DNA of 64,000 nucleotides. Source: Sporosarcina luteola (GTDB lineage: Bacteria; Bacillota; Bacilli; Bacillales_A; Planococcaceae). Below the pieces are notes generated by a model. The model was not told the origin of the DNA. It made no database searches and saw nothing but the letters and a program-made list of their open reading frames with translations. The position numbers and the translations under genes are program-made. This document shows, piece by piece, positions 33,941 to 42,950 of this stretch (position 1 is the stretch's first letter; every line of letters starts with the position of its first letter). The stretch spans positions 372,001 to 436,000 of the forward strand of contig NZ_JAMBNV010000002.1 of NCBI RefSeq assembly GCF_023715245.1. Direction: 5' to 3'.

Positions 33941-35488
33941 TCATATTCTCAGTGTAGCATAATCAATCGTCCGGTTACGACCTGTCCGTTTCGCTTCATA
34001 TAGACTTTGGTCTGCCAACTCCAACAGTTCGCCTGAGTCCTGGCGATCTTCTGGATGCATCGCAATCCCGATCGATATCGTCACTACTTCCCCGCATGGA
34101 CTACTTGTGCTTTCTAATTTCTTGCGCAAGCGTTCCGCTACTTGGAATGCCGTCTGCCGATCCGTCTCAGGCAACAGCATGACAAACTCCTCCCCGCCGA
34201 AACGGCAGCATACATCATCTTTACTGGCGACTTCAAGCATTGATGCTGCCAAGTATTTCAGTACTTCATCACCCATAGCATGTCCATACGTATCATTGAC
34301 GCGTTTAAATTTATCAATATCAAAAATAAGCAATGCAAAAGGGCGGTCCTGCTCTGTCCATTGTTCCAAATGGGCGTCCATGACTCGCCGGTTCATCAGC
34401 TTCGTCAACGGATCGACCGTCGATTGGTGAATAAAGAAATTCAAGCTGTAGTTCAATGCCTTTTTCAATTGAATCGCTTCGTAATACCAAGCATGCACAT
34501 CATTTATTTTTTCACCTTGATTGTTTTCCGTGCTGGATTCGGCGTATGTAGCAAGCCTTGTCAAAGGCTGAGCAATTTTATAAGACAAAAGTAAAATGAC
34601 CAGGAAGGAGAAAAGTAGGATTGGAGCCGTCTTCAAGATCATTTCTTTTATCATCGTGACGGAGGAGGCCAAAGCGACTTCCTTCGGCCTTTGGGTCACG
34701 ATGCCCCAATCGGCTATTGGAATCGTCGCATAGCCCGCCAACATTTCGACTCCCTCCGTATTCACAACTTCCATCGCACCGCTCTTACCTGTTATCAATT
34801 GCTGGACAACGGCATTTTCCAACACAATATCGTTTACCCGCCAAGGATTTTGGTGATATATAATGCGACCGCTTTTATCCACGACATACACGTAGGAGCC
34901 GTCCTCGTAAAAATGTTCACCCAATACTTGTTGAAGGATGTTTTCCTCTTTTAAATAAACTGTTCCCCCGACAAGGCCGAGATAATCACCTTCATTGTCG
35001 AAAATCGGATAGGATAGGAAAATGATCAAGCGCCCTGTTAATCCGATATAAGGTTGTGAAATGAAAGCTTCGCGCTTTTTCAGCGCTTCGCGACCGCCTT
35101 CCGAGTTCAGCATTTTCCCCTTTAAAGCCAAAGTCTCCGGGGAGACGGCCAGAATTTCACCATCTTTAGCAGCTATAGCAACTGAGTTGAATGTATCCGT
35201 CTGTTTCTTCATTCGATTCACTTCGGATAGTAAAATTTCTTCAACATTTTCTTGTCCCATTAACGGCGCAATCTGATTTGCGCTCGCTTCCATTGATTGC
35301 AGTGTCATCGACAAATACGACTCCGTCGACTGTGCCATTTTCACCGCATACGCACGGTTCGTTTCCAATGTATTCTCAATTAACGATTGCTGTTCCACCC
35401 GATAACCCGAAATGATGCTGGCCGCCAAAGTCAGCACTATCGATAGGAACGCAACCAACCCTATTAAATATTTTAAAGATAGCCTCAT
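33941..35488 (-). CDS. Membrane diguanylate cyclase with Cache sensor
   Basis: A 515-residue inner-membrane protein that makes cyclic di-GMP from two GTP. Transmembrane helix 1 (about 7-28), an extracytoplasmic double Cache domain (about 40-275, with YVYVVDKSGRIIYHQNP), helix 2 (about 285-305), a short linker and a GGDEF domain (about 350-510) with intact RFGGEEFVML near residue 430. The inhibitory RxxD site five residues upstream is absent (SKDD instead), so product feedback may be missing. The ATG start is supported by GAGGTGATGG-like purines upstream. Together with the PAS-GGDEF-EAL protein it shows that cyclic di-GMP signalling operates here. Confidence 0.9.
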   Translation of the reverse strand: MRLSLKYLIGLVAFLSIVLTLAASIISGYRVEQQSLIENTLETNRAYAVKMAQSTESYLSMTLQSMEASANQIAPLMGQENVEEILLSEVNRMKKQTDTFNSVAIAAKDGEILAVSPETLALKGKMLNSEGGREALKKREAFISQPYIGLTGRLIIFLSYPIFDNEGDYLGLVGGTVYLKEENILQQVLGEHFYEDGSYVYVVDKSGRIIYHQNPWRVNDIVLENAVVQQLITGKSGAMEVVNTEGVEMLAGYATIPIADWGIVTQRPKEVALASSVTMIKEMILKTAPILLFSFLVILLLSYKIAQPLTRLATYAESSTENNQGEKINDVHAWYYEAIQLKKALNYSLNFFIHQSTVDPLTKLMNRRVMDAHLEQWTEQDRPFALLIFDIDKFKRVNDTYGHAMGDEVLKYLAASMLEVASKDDVCCRFGGEEFVMLLPETDRQTAFQVAERLRKKLESTSSPCGEVVTISIGIAMHPEDRQDSGELLELADQSLYEAKRTGRNRTIDYATLRI

Positions 35489-35572
35489 AGTGATCCATCA
35501 CCTCTGTGAATTTTCAAACTTCCACCCATCATATCATCTATAAATCCATTGAACACCCTTATTTTGGAATAT

Positions 35573-35626
35573 TACTTTCGTAAAGTATGAATAGTAATTG
35601 ACGAATGGGGAAAAATAATGTAAATT
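35573..35626 (+). promoter_or_regulatory. guaC promoter with upstream inverted repeat
   Basis: TTGACG (35598-35603) and TAAATT (35621-35626) are 17 bp apart. A perfect inverted repeat TACTTT-CGT-AAAGTA lies just upstream at 35573-35587 and could bind a regulator. A CACGAACGTTT stretch at 35634-35644 has some likeness to half of a PurR box. No purine riboswitch fold is seen. Confidence 0.55.
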
Positions 35627-35687
35627 ACAAAAGCACGAACGTTTACATCGAAATAAAAAATATCATTCGCCTTTAGGAGTGTAGTAT

Positions 35688-36671
35688 ATGGATACAGTAT
35701 TCGATTATGAAGATATTCAATTGATTCCCGCTAAGTGTATAGTAAATAGTCGCTCAGAATGTGACACTTCCGTCATGTTAGGTAAACACAAATTTGCATT
35801 GCCGGTCGTCCCTGCAAATATGCAGACGATCATTGATGAACAGGTCGCCATCCAATTGGCGGAAGGCGGTTATTTCTATATCATGCACCGGTTCAACCCA
35901 GAAAAGCGTGCTGAATTCATTATAGATATGCATACCCGTGGTTTGATTTCTTCAATCAGTGTCGGTGTGAAAGAGGAGGAGTACGGCTTTGTCGAGCAAT
36001 TGGCAGCTGACCAGCTTATTCCGGACTATATTACAATCGACATTGCGCACGGTCATTCAAACGCCGTAATCCGCATGATCCAGCATATAAAAAAACATCT
36101 TCCGGAAACGTTTGTCATCGCTGGCAATGTCGGTACGCCGGAAGCGGTCCGCGAACTCGAGAATGCTGGCGCAGATGCAACGAAAGTAGGCATCGGACCG
36201 GGTAAAGTTTGCATCACGAAGATTAAAACCGGTTTCGGAACTGGCGGATGGCAGCTGGCAGCGCTTCGCTGGTGCGCAAAAGCCGCTTCGAAGCCGATCA
36301 TCGCTGACGGCGGCATCCGTACACATGGAGACATCGCAAAATCGGTTCGATTCGGCGCGTCCATGGTCATGATCGGATCCCTTTTCGCCGGTCACGAAGA
36401 GTCCCCAGGCGAAACAATCGAAATGGACGGCAAGCTATACAAAGAGTATTTCGGATCTGCTTCTGAATACCAAAAAGGCGAGAAGAAAAACGTCGAAGGC
36501 AAAAAAATGCATGTGGCCTACAAAGGGAAACTGCAAGACACGCTTACTGAAATGCAGCAGGATCTCCAATCGTCCATCTCCTATGCAGGCGGAACAAAGT
36601 TGGATGCTATCCGTACAGTTGATTATGTAATCGTGAAAAACTCCATTTTTAATGGGGACAAGGTTTATTAA
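35688..36671 (+). CDS. guaC: GMP reductase
   Basis: A 327-residue enzyme that converts GMP to IMP with NADPH, a purine salvage step. It belongs to the IMPDH/GMPR barrel family: no CBS insert, catalytic Cys175 in GPGKVCITK, phosphate-binding [11 protein letters not shown] and the flap region [17 protein letters not shown]. The size matches the type 2 GuaC of Firmicutes. The ATG follows TAGGAGTG. A promoter with an inverted repeat lies upstream and a bidirectional terminator follows. Confidence 0.95.
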   Translation: MDTVFDYEDIQLIPAKCIVNSRSECDTSVMLGKHKFALPVVPANMQTIIDEQVAIQLAEGGYFYIMHRFNPEKRAEFIIDMHTRGLISSISVGVKEEEYGFVEQLAADQLIPDYITIDIAHGHSNAVIRMIQHIKKHLPETFVIAGNVGTPEAVRELENAGADATKVGIGPGKVCITKIKTGFGTGGWQLAALRWCAKAASKPIIADGGIRTHGDIAKSVRFGASMVMIGSLFAGHEESPGETIEMDGKLYKEYFGSASEYQKGEKKNVEGKKMHVAYKGKLQDTLTEMQQDLQSSISYAGGTKLDAIRTVDYVIVKNSIFNGDKVY

Positions 36672-36677
36672 TAAGCG

Positions 36678-36709
36678 AAAGGGGTGGCGTGTGCCAGCCC
36701 TTTTTTAGT
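36678..36709. terminator. Bidirectional terminator after guaC
   Basis: AAAGGGGTGGC pairs with GCCAGCCCTTT around GTGT, followed by TTTTTT on the plus strand. Confidence 0.85.
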
Positions 36710-37415
36710 TGCTTAACAGCAAATAAATCCCCGTAAATAGTAAAATGATATACATGAAAATGCGGAAACCTGCTTGATTGACCTTCAGGAATAAATACTG
36801 CCCCGCATAAAGGCCAAGCCAAACAATTGGCAATGCAAGAACGCTCGATTTCCATACTGTAACACTAGTCCCTGCAAATACGATCTGGATGAGCAAGCTG
36901 ATGGAATAGATGAATAAATAATAGACGAGCGTCGTGCCGCGCAATGTTTCTTTTGCCGTGTCCGCACCTGAAAAATAAAGCAGCAATGGCGGCCCCGGCA
37001 TTCCGATACTTGTCGTCAACGCACCGGAAAGTCCACCGATGGCAACATCCCTGTTCGGTGATTGCTTCATCCTCAACTTCAGAAGCAAAAGGGCTGTCAA
37101 CAGAAGGATGATGATACCGATGCCCAGCTTTAACTTTGGAATATCGACGAGCAGGAATACGATAATCCCAAGCGGCAACCCAATGAAACTGCCCATGATG
37201 AACCGCTTCATCACTCCCCTATCAATATCAGTCCTCACTTTCCGATACATCGCCAATGAAATGACTAACGACAAAAGAAGATTGATTTGGATGGCATCCC
37301 GTGCATCGAATAATAGCAGAAGAAACGGTGTCGCAACGATTGAGAAGCCAAACCCGGTCCCAGTCTGGAGGATGGATGCTACTAATATGATTGTGATGAA
37401 AAAAAGAATATCCAA
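36705..37415 (-). CDS. TauE/SafE (TSUP) family permease
   Basis: A 236-residue membrane protein with about eight hydrophobic segments and the TSUP features GTGFGFS near the N terminus and the GGLSGALTTSIGMPGPP stretch in the second half. Members export or take up sulfite, sulfoacetate or other small organic anions; the substrate here is open. The start is TTG 37415 after GAGGGTC. It stands alone between guaC (convergent) and the UbiB-like gene (divergent). Confidence 0.8.
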   Translation of the reverse strand: MDILFFITIILVASILQTGTGFGFSIVATPFLLLLFDARDAIQINLLLSLVISLAMYRKVRTDIDRGVMKRFIMGSFIGLPLGIIVFLLVDIPKLKLGIGIIILLLTALLLLKLRMKQSPNRDVAIGGLSGALTTSIGMPGPPLLLYFSGADTAKETLRGTTLVYYLFIYSISLLIQIVFAGTSVTVWKSSVLALPIVWLGLYAGQYLFLKVNQAGFRIFMYIILLFTGIYLLLSN

Positions 37416-37604
37416 TGGAATGACCCTCTATTGATTTTTGTTAAGTGTAACACGAAATGAGTCTAGCTTTCTTTGGAATCACAACGTTTGAGAGGGGCTG
37501 GCCTTTAATTGTCGGCCGCGTAAAGAAGTAATACAATGGCTAACATTAATCGTAAAAGGGTATATGGATAGGTAAACCGCTGCGATAGATTTGGAGGAAT
37601 TAAT

Positions 37605-39272
37605 TTGTTGAAGATACGAATACGGCATACAAAACGATTTCAAGAGATTACGAATGTTTTTCTGCGCAACGGGTTCAGCCACTTTCTGTTCCGGTTAGGG
37701 CTAACCGATCGCAGTTCGTCAAACGACGACGGCGGAAATGAAATGAATATGCAAGATGCCGGGGTCAAGCTTCGTCATGCCTTGCAGGAATTGGGACCGA
37801 CTTTCATCAAACTTGGACAGATTGCGAGTTCACGGCGGGATCTTGTTCCTCTTGAAATCGCTTCGGAGCTTGAGAAACTTCAGGACCATGTTACAGCTGT
37901 TCCGTTTGATCAAATTCGGGAAATAGTAGAGTTTGAACTCGAAGAGCCTCTTGAACATCTATTCAAGACATTCGATGAGAAGCCGTTAGCTACCGCCTCG
38001 ATCGGGCAAGTGCATATCGCACACTTGCCAAGTGGAGAAGAGGTTGCTGTCAAAGTTCAGCGGCCTGACATTAGACCAACAATGGAGACCGACCTTGCCA
38101 TTTTAAGCGATTTGGCCCGCTTTTTAGAAGACAATACGGATTGGGCCGAAACGTATCACCTCCGCGAGATGGTCATCGAATTCTCCAGATCATTGCAAGA
38201 TGAACTGGATTACCGGGTGGAAGGGCGCAATAGTGAGCGTATCGCGAAACAATTCGAGGAAAATCCGAGTATCCATATACCTAAAGTCTATTGGGATTAT
38301 TCGACGGACAAGGTGCTGACGATGGAAATGGTCAACGGTGTCAAAGCGAATGATTTGGAAAAGATGGACGCAGGCGGGTATGACCGAAAGTTGATTGCGC
38401 GACGGATCGTCGATTCGATGTTCCATCAAATCTTGGATGAAGGGTTTTTCCACGGTGACCCGCACCCAGGTAATATTTACATCCTCCCTGAACACGTCGT
38501 TTCTTATTTGGACTTCGGGATGGTCGGAAGGCTTGATAAGGAGCTGAAATACCATTTTGCCTCGCTTATCCTCAATTTGCGCGAAGGAGACACAGAAGGG
38601 ATGATCGAAGTTTTTTCCGATATGGGTATCCTATCGGAAGACACAGACATGCGGGCATTTACGAGGGACGTGGATGATCTTCAAACGAAGTATTACGATG
38701 TATCATTAAATGATGTGAGCCTTGGGGCAATCTTCATCGAACTGTTTCAAGTCGCCTACCGACACCATATTATCATCCCATCTGAAATCTCGATATTAGG
38801 TAAGGCTATCCTTACACTCGAAGGGCTCATTGCGAAGTTGGACCCTGAGCTCAGCATCATGGAAGCGGTCGAGCCTTTTGGAGAGAAATTGATGCGAGAG
38901 CGCTATCATCCGAAGAACCTGCTTGAAAATTCGTGGAAAGACTTTGTTGAAAACATCGAAATCCTAACGAATCTGCCAAAGGACTTGAAAGCAATTGCGA
39001 CGACAATCCGAAAAGGGAAGCTTCAGCTCGACATCAATATTCAGCAACTTCAAGCCTTTCTGCATCGGCTTGACCGGATCAGCAACCGCCTTTCATTCAG
39101 TATCATCCTGCTGTCCTTCAGCATTCTCATGGTCGGGTTGATCATCGGCTCAGCCATCGCCGGCCAGACAAACGTGCTATGGCAGTTCCCGATCATTGAA
39201 GCCGGTTCCATCATCGCCGCGCTCATGTTTCTTTTCATGATCTACTCCATCTTCCGCTCCGGGCGGATGTGA
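37605..39272 (+). CDS. ABC1/UbiB-family protein kinase-like protein
   Basis: A 555-residue membrane-associated atypical kinase-like protein. FIKLGQIASSRRDLVP is the KxGQ motif of the family (near residue 68); the ATP-site Lys in VAVKVQRP, HGDPHPGN (near 283) and LDFGMVGR complete the core; two C-terminal hydrophobic helices (about 495-550) anchor it in the membrane. In quinone-producing bacteria UbiB proteins assist isoprenoid quinone synthesis; in Bacillales, which make menaquinone, the role is unclear. TTG start at 37605 (a second TTG follows) after GGAGGAATT. No quinone genes adjoin. Confidence 0.9.
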   Translation: MLKIRIRHTKRFQEITNVFLRNGFSHFLFRLGLTDRSSSNDDGGNEMNMQDAGVKLRHALQELGPTFIKLGQIASSRRDLVPLEIASELEKLQDHVTAVPFDQIREIVEFELEEPLEHLFKTFDEKPLATASIGQVHIAHLPSGEEVAVKVQRPDIRPTMETDLAILSDLARFLEDNTDWAETYHLREMVIEFSRSLQDELDYRVEGRNSERIAKQFEENPSIHIPKVYWDYSTDKVLTMEMVNGVKANDLEKMDAGGYDRKLIARRIVDSMFHQILDEGFFHGDPHPGNIYILPEHVVSYLDFGMVGRLDKELKYHFASLILNLREGDTEGMIEVFSDMGILSEDTDMRAFTRDVDDLQTKYYDVSLNDVSLGAIFIELFQVAYRHHIIIPSEISILGKAILTLEGLIAKLDPELSIMEAVEPFGEKLMRERYHPKNLLENSWKDFVENIEILTNLPKDLKAIATTIRKGKLQLDINIQQLQAFLHRLDRISNRLSFSIILLSFSILMVGLIIGSAIAGQTNVLWQFPIIEAGSIIAALMFLFMIYSIFRSGRM

Positions 39273-39390
39273 AGTATATTTCATTTAATTTGTACACCAA
39301 AATTACATGCTAATTCATTGCCGCTCAATTTTTTAAAATAAAGATGAATAATCCACCGCATTCTGCACATTATAGGATTACTAATATCCT

Positions 39391-39462
39391 TCCGAAATAG
39401 CTCAGCGGTGGAGCAATCGGCTGTTAACCGATAGGCCGTAGGTTCGAATCCTACTTTCGGAG
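39391..39462 (+). tRNA. tRNA-Asn (GTT)
   Basis: A 72-nt cloverleaf: acceptor TCCGAAA pairs with TTTCGGA, D arm GCTC-AGCGGTG-GAGC, anticodon arm ATCGG-CTGTTAA-CCGAT with anticodon GTT, T arm GTAGG-TTCGAAT-CCTAC, discriminator G. CCA is not encoded. It stands alone and is followed directly by a terminator. Confidence 0.95.
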
Positions 39463-39463
39463 T

Positions 39464-39503
39464 AAAGGCTGTCTCTGTCGTAACGACGAGACAGCCCTTT
39501 TTC
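39464..39503 (+). terminator. Terminator of tRNA-Asn
   Basis: GGCTGTCTC pairs with GAGACAGCC around a 12-nt loop, followed by CTTTTTC. It separates the tRNA from the RNase J gene. Confidence 0.9.
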
Positions 39504-39528
39504 ATTACCAATGTGGGAGGACATCGAT

Positions 39529-41193
39529 GTGGACACAAAATTAGCTGTTTTTGCTTTAGGCGGCATCAATGAAATCGGTAAAAATATGTATGTCATTCAA
39601 TACGCGAACGATATCGTCGTCATCGATTGCGGTTCGAAATTTCCGGATGAGAATTTATTGGGCGTCGATCTGATCATCCAGGATATCTCCTACTTGAAGG
39701 AACACCGGGAAAATGTCCGGGCACTCATTGTCACTCATGGGCATGAGGATCATATCGGAGGTATTCCGTATTTCCTGAAGCAACTGAATGTCCCTGTCTA
39801 TGCGACACGGCTGACACTCGGACTGATCCAGTTAAGATTAAAAGAACATGGACTGCTGAGGGAAACTGAACTTATATTAATAAACGGAGATTCAACTGTC
39901 GACCTCGGATCGATATCCGCCACCTTCTTCAAAACGAATCACAGCATTCCGGATTGTCTTGGAATCGCCTTCGAAACGCCCGAAGGAACAGTTGTGCATA
40001 CTGGCGATTTCAAGTTTGACCTTACGCCTGTTAACGATGAGTATGCGGATCTTCATAAGATGGCCGAAATCGGGAAAAAGGGTGTGCTGCTTTTATTATC
40101 TGAAAGTACAAATGCAGAGCGCCCCGGCTTCTCGCAATCCGAACGGGTTGTCGGCGGGCATATTGCAGACGCATTCCGGAAAGCGGAAGGTAAGATTTTC
40201 ATTTCAACATTCGCCTCAAATGTCCATCGTGTCCAGCAAATCATCGAAGCTGCGCATATGACGAACCGAAAAATTGCATTGCTTGGCAGAAGCATGGTGA
40301 ACGTCGTGTCAGTCGCCGAGGAACTCGGATATTTGAAGATTCCCGAAGGCATGCTGATCGAACCGCAAGAAGTCGATCAGATGGATCCTGAAAACGTCGC
40401 CATCATTTGTACCGGCAGCCAGGGTGAACCGATGGCGGCGTTATCGCGTCTCTCTAGCAACAACTTCCGCCAAGTATCGGTGCTGCCCGGAGACACCGTC
40501 ATATTTGCCTCCAGCCCGATACCAGGGAATGAAAAAAGCGTGTCGCGGATTATCGATAATCTATATCGTCTCGGAGCAAAGGTCATATATGGGACCGGCG
40601 GCGCAACGGGTATGCACGTTTCCGGACATGCATACCGGGAAGAGTTGAAGCTCATGCTGTCGTTAATGAAACCAACCTATTTCATTCCGATTCACGGTGA
40701 ATACCGCATGTTGGAGTTGCATCGCGAAATGGCCGAATCGATCGGTGTGGAAAGTGAAAATGTTTTCATTCTTAACAACGGGGATGTCGTAGACATTCAA
40801 AATGGAATCGCACGCCAAACGAGACATGTAGAAGCTGGGAATGTCTTTGTGGATGGTCTTGGCATCGGGGATGTCGGAAGAGTCGTATTGCGCGATCGCA
40901 AACTTCTTTCCGAAGAAGGGATGCTCATCATCATCGTTTCCATGAGCAAAGCGGATGGTCGAATCATTTCGGATCCGGATACGATTTCACGTGGCTTTGT
41001 CTATGAACGCGATGCAAATGAGCTTTACAAGGAAGTGAACCAGTTAGTCATTTCAACGATTAAAGATGCAAAACCTTCCACCAGGTACCGGCAGAATGAC
41101 TTGAAACACGCCATCCGGAAGTCAGTTGAGAAGCTGCTCTACACCCGGACGAGAAGAAAACCGATGATTCTTCCATTTATTATCGAGATATGA
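39529..41193 (+). CDS. Ribonuclease J family protein
   Basis: A 554-residue metallo-beta-lactamase/beta-CASP nuclease that matures and degrades RNA with endo- and 5'-exonuclease activity. Motifs: THGHEDHIGG (zinc site), HTGDFKFD, LLLSEST, GSQGEPMAALSR, SSPIPGNE, the beta-CASP HVSGHA and PIHGEYRML, and the C-terminal RRKPMILPFI ending shared with RNase J1 and J2. I start at GTG 39529, eight bases after GGGAGG; the ATG at 39511 is placed upstream of that site. The rpoY gene usually beside rnjA is missing, so J1, J2 or an extra paralogue cannot be told apart. A terminator follows. Confidence 0.9.
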   Translation: MDTKLAVFALGGINEIGKNMYVIQYANDIVVIDCGSKFPDENLLGVDLIIQDISYLKEHRENVRALIVTHGHEDHIGGIPYFLKQLNVPVYATRLTLGLIQLRLKEHGLLRETELILINGDSTVDLGSISATFFKTNHSIPDCLGIAFETPEGTVVHTGDFKFDLTPVNDEYADLHKMAEIGKKGVLLLLSESTNAERPGFSQSERVVGGHIADAFRKAEGKIFISTFASNVHRVQQIIEAAHMTNRKIALLGRSMVNVVSVAEELGYLKIPEGMLIEPQEVDQMDPENVAIICTGSQGEPMAALSRLSSNNFRQVSVLPGDTVIFASSPIPGNEKSVSRIIDNLYRLGAKVIYGTGGATGMHVSGHAYREELKLMLSLMKPTYFIPIHGEYRMLELHREMAESIGVESENVFILNNGDVVDIQNGIARQTRHVEAGNVFVDGLGIGDVGRVVLRDRKLLSEEGMLIIIVSMSKADGRIISDPDTISRGFVYERDANELYKEVNQLVISTIKDAKPSTRYRQNDLKHAIRKSVEKLLYTRTRRKPMILPFIIEI

Positions 41194-41199
41194 AAATGA

Positions 41200-41230
41200 G
41201 GCGGAGGACATCGCTTGTCCTCCGTTTTTC
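41200..41230. terminator. Terminator between RNase J and GNAT genes
   Basis: CGGAGGACA pairs with TGTCCTCCG around TCGCT, followed by TTTTT. Confidence 0.85.
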
Positions 41231-41231
41231 G

Positions 41232-41765
41232 CTATTCCTCTTTCACCAATCCAAACACATAATGATCAACAAACTTATCATACAGCCACTCCGCTTGTTT
41301 CAAGTTACCTTCCAGCTGGAAACCGAGCCGTTGCGGAATGGCTGCGCTTTTCTGATTTTCAGTCGCTGTACGGATTTCAATCCGATTCAGCTCTAATTCA
41401 TTGAAACAATAGTCAACAACCGCCTGGCAAGCTTTCGTCATCAAGCCTTTCCCTTCGAAGCCGGCTCCTAGCCAATAGCCGATAGAAGTCGATTTGTTTG
41501 ACCAATTAATGCTGTGCAAGCCTATTACGCCAGCAAGCTCTCCTTTGTACCAAATGCCCGCCTGGAAGCCGTCATTCCGACTGAACTGCTGCAATGTACT
41601 GCCAATAAAATTTCTTGAATCCGCCATCGTTCTCGTGAAATCGAGCCAAGGAAGCCATTCGCGGAGGCTTTCCCTTGATTGATCGGTCAATTGAAATAGC
41701 TCTTCGGCATGTCTGAGTTCCAATAAACGCAACTCGATGTTTTCATCAATTCTAAAAGCAAACAT
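41232..41765 (-). CDS. GNAT acetyltransferase, RimJ/RimL type
   Basis: A 177-residue N-acetyltransferase of the ribosomal-protein acetylase-like branch (YdaF-like). IELRLLELRHAEELFQL opens the fold, SIGYWLGAGFEGKGLMTKA holds the acetyl-CoA pyrophosphate loop (G-x-G-x-M/L), and ELNRIEIRTATENQKS with LGFQLEGNLKQAEWLYDKF completes it. One residue change from the usual NxxS..ipeklGF pattern (AAIPQRLGF). The AAAGGGGGAT site precedes the ATG. Substrate unknown. Confidence 0.85.
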   Translation of the reverse strand: MFAFRIDENIELRLLELRHAEELFQLTDQSRESLREWLPWLDFTRTMADSRNFIGSTLQQFSRNDGFQAGIWYKGELAGVIGLHSINWSNKSTSIGYWLGAGFEGKGLMTKACQAVVDYCFNELELNRIEIRTATENQKSAAIPQRLGFQLEGNLKQAEWLYDKFVDHYVFGLVKEE

Positions 41766-41800
41766 TGTACTGATCCCCCTTTAGTTGATCCACCCGCGCC

Positions 41801-41941
41801 AGAAACGCATAAATCCTGACAAGCGCGCATAACTCCAATTATATACGCATAAAACTGTCCAAAAACGCATAAATGGAAATAAAAGCTCATAAATCTCGCG
41901 AAATGCGCATAAACGGAAATAATTGCGCATAAATCAATAGC
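41801..41941 (+). repeat. Family B array 2 (7 units, 20 bp)
   Basis: GCATAAA cores (one reads GCATAAC, one CTCATAAA) have CAT at 41808, 41828, 41848, 41868, 41888, 41908 and 41928, exactly 20 bp apart. It fills the gap between two minus-strand genes, upstream of the GNAT gene and downstream of the LysR gene. Confidence 0.9.
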
Positions 41942-41953
41942 ACGATCAACATA

Positions 41954-42838
41954 TCATTCCCCTATAACAAGCTCCCAAAATCTAGTCGATGCCGGCGATA
42001 GCGGCACACTCTTCAACGAGCAGACGCCGATGCTTCGATGCGGAATCTGCTCCGTCAGCTCGACTTCATGGAGTGTTCCACTATCCAAATAGTCTATCGT
42101 GAACTCACGTGTGACACATGCTATCCCCATATTCATCCTTGCAAATTCAACGACGAGATCATGGGAGCCCAATTCGAACTCGGGCGAGAGCTTTACGCCT
42201 TTGGATAAAAAGTGATCTTCGACATATTTCCTCGAATTCGAACTTGGCTCAAGGAAGATGAGCGGCAGCTTGGCAAGTTCCCGGAATCCGACCGGCCTTG
42301 CAAGCAGCTTCCGATATTTATCTCCATAGACGAACGTATCGTGGATGTCCATGCAAGACGTTACATTCAACGTTGGGTCACTGACAGGCAAATTACAGAC
42401 GACGATATCGACCTCCCCCGATTTCAGGAATGAAATAAGTTCGTCCGTCGTTCCATTCTCGATTTTCAATTTGATATTCGGATAACGAGAACGGAAGGCT
42501 TCCAGTTGGGGCAGGAGAAAGTATTTCGAAATCGTATCACCGACGCCGATTCGCAGCTCACCGGTTGTCAGATTTTTGAACTCGGCAATCTTTTCCTCAC
42601 CGATTTCGATTAAATTGATGGCCGAATTAACATACTCCAAAAGAAGGCTTCCTTCGTTCGTCAATGTAACTCCTTTAGGCGTCCGGTTGAATAGTCGTGT
42701 GTCGAGCTCCCGTTCCAACTGCATAATCGATTGGCTGATGGCAGGTTGGGTCATAAAAAGTTCCTTTGCAGCCCCTGAAAAGCTTTCATTCTTACCGACA
42801 ACACAAAAAATACGGTACAGATCTAATTTACTTACCAT
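41954..42838 (-). CDS. LysR-family transcriptional regulator
   Basis: A 294-residue regulator. The N-terminal winged helix (about 1-60) shows SFSGAAKELFMTQPAISQSIMQ; the C-terminal part is a periplasmic-binding-protein-like effector domain with LRIGVGDTISKYFLLPQL at its start. ATG 42838 has AAGGGGTGG before it; eight upstream codons lack support. It is divergent from the CofE-like gene, and a symmetric ATTAAT pair lies between them, the usual LysR arrangement, so that gene is the likely target. The effector is unknown. Confidence 0.9.
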   Translation of the reverse strand: MVSKLDLYRIFCVVGKNESFSGAAKELFMTQPAISQSIMQLERELDTRLFNRTPKGVTLTNEGSLLLEYVNSAINLIEIGEEKIAEFKNLTTGELRIGVGDTISKYFLLPQLEAFRSRYPNIKLKIENGTTDELISFLKSGEVDIVVCNLPVSDPTLNVTSCMDIHDTFVYGDKYRKLLARPVGFRELAKLPLIFLEPSSNSRKYVEDHFLSKGVKLSPEFELGSHDLVVEFARMNMGIACVTREFTIDYLDSGTLHEVELTEQIPHRSIGVCSLKSVPLSPASTRFWELVIGE

Positions 42839-42869
42839 ATAACCACCCCTTATACCCATCATTAGAACT

Positions 42870-42905
42870 ATTAATTTTACTTATACCATTAATCAGTAGT
42901 ATAGT
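42870..42905 (+). promoter_or_regulatory. Promoter and candidate LysR site for the CofE-like gene
   Basis: TTTACT (42876-42881) and TATAGT (42900-42905) are 18 bp apart. ATTAAT at 42870-42875 and 42888-42893 flank the -35 symmetrically, as expected for a LysR-type operator. Confidence 0.45.
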
Positions 42906-42950
42906 ACAAGAGGATTGTCAGTTAAGTTATACCGATAAGGAGCGATAACA

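Noticed and set aside
35489..35687. Purine riboswitch before guaC
   Set aside because: The region is AT-rich with one short palindrome; the three-helix junction core is not present.
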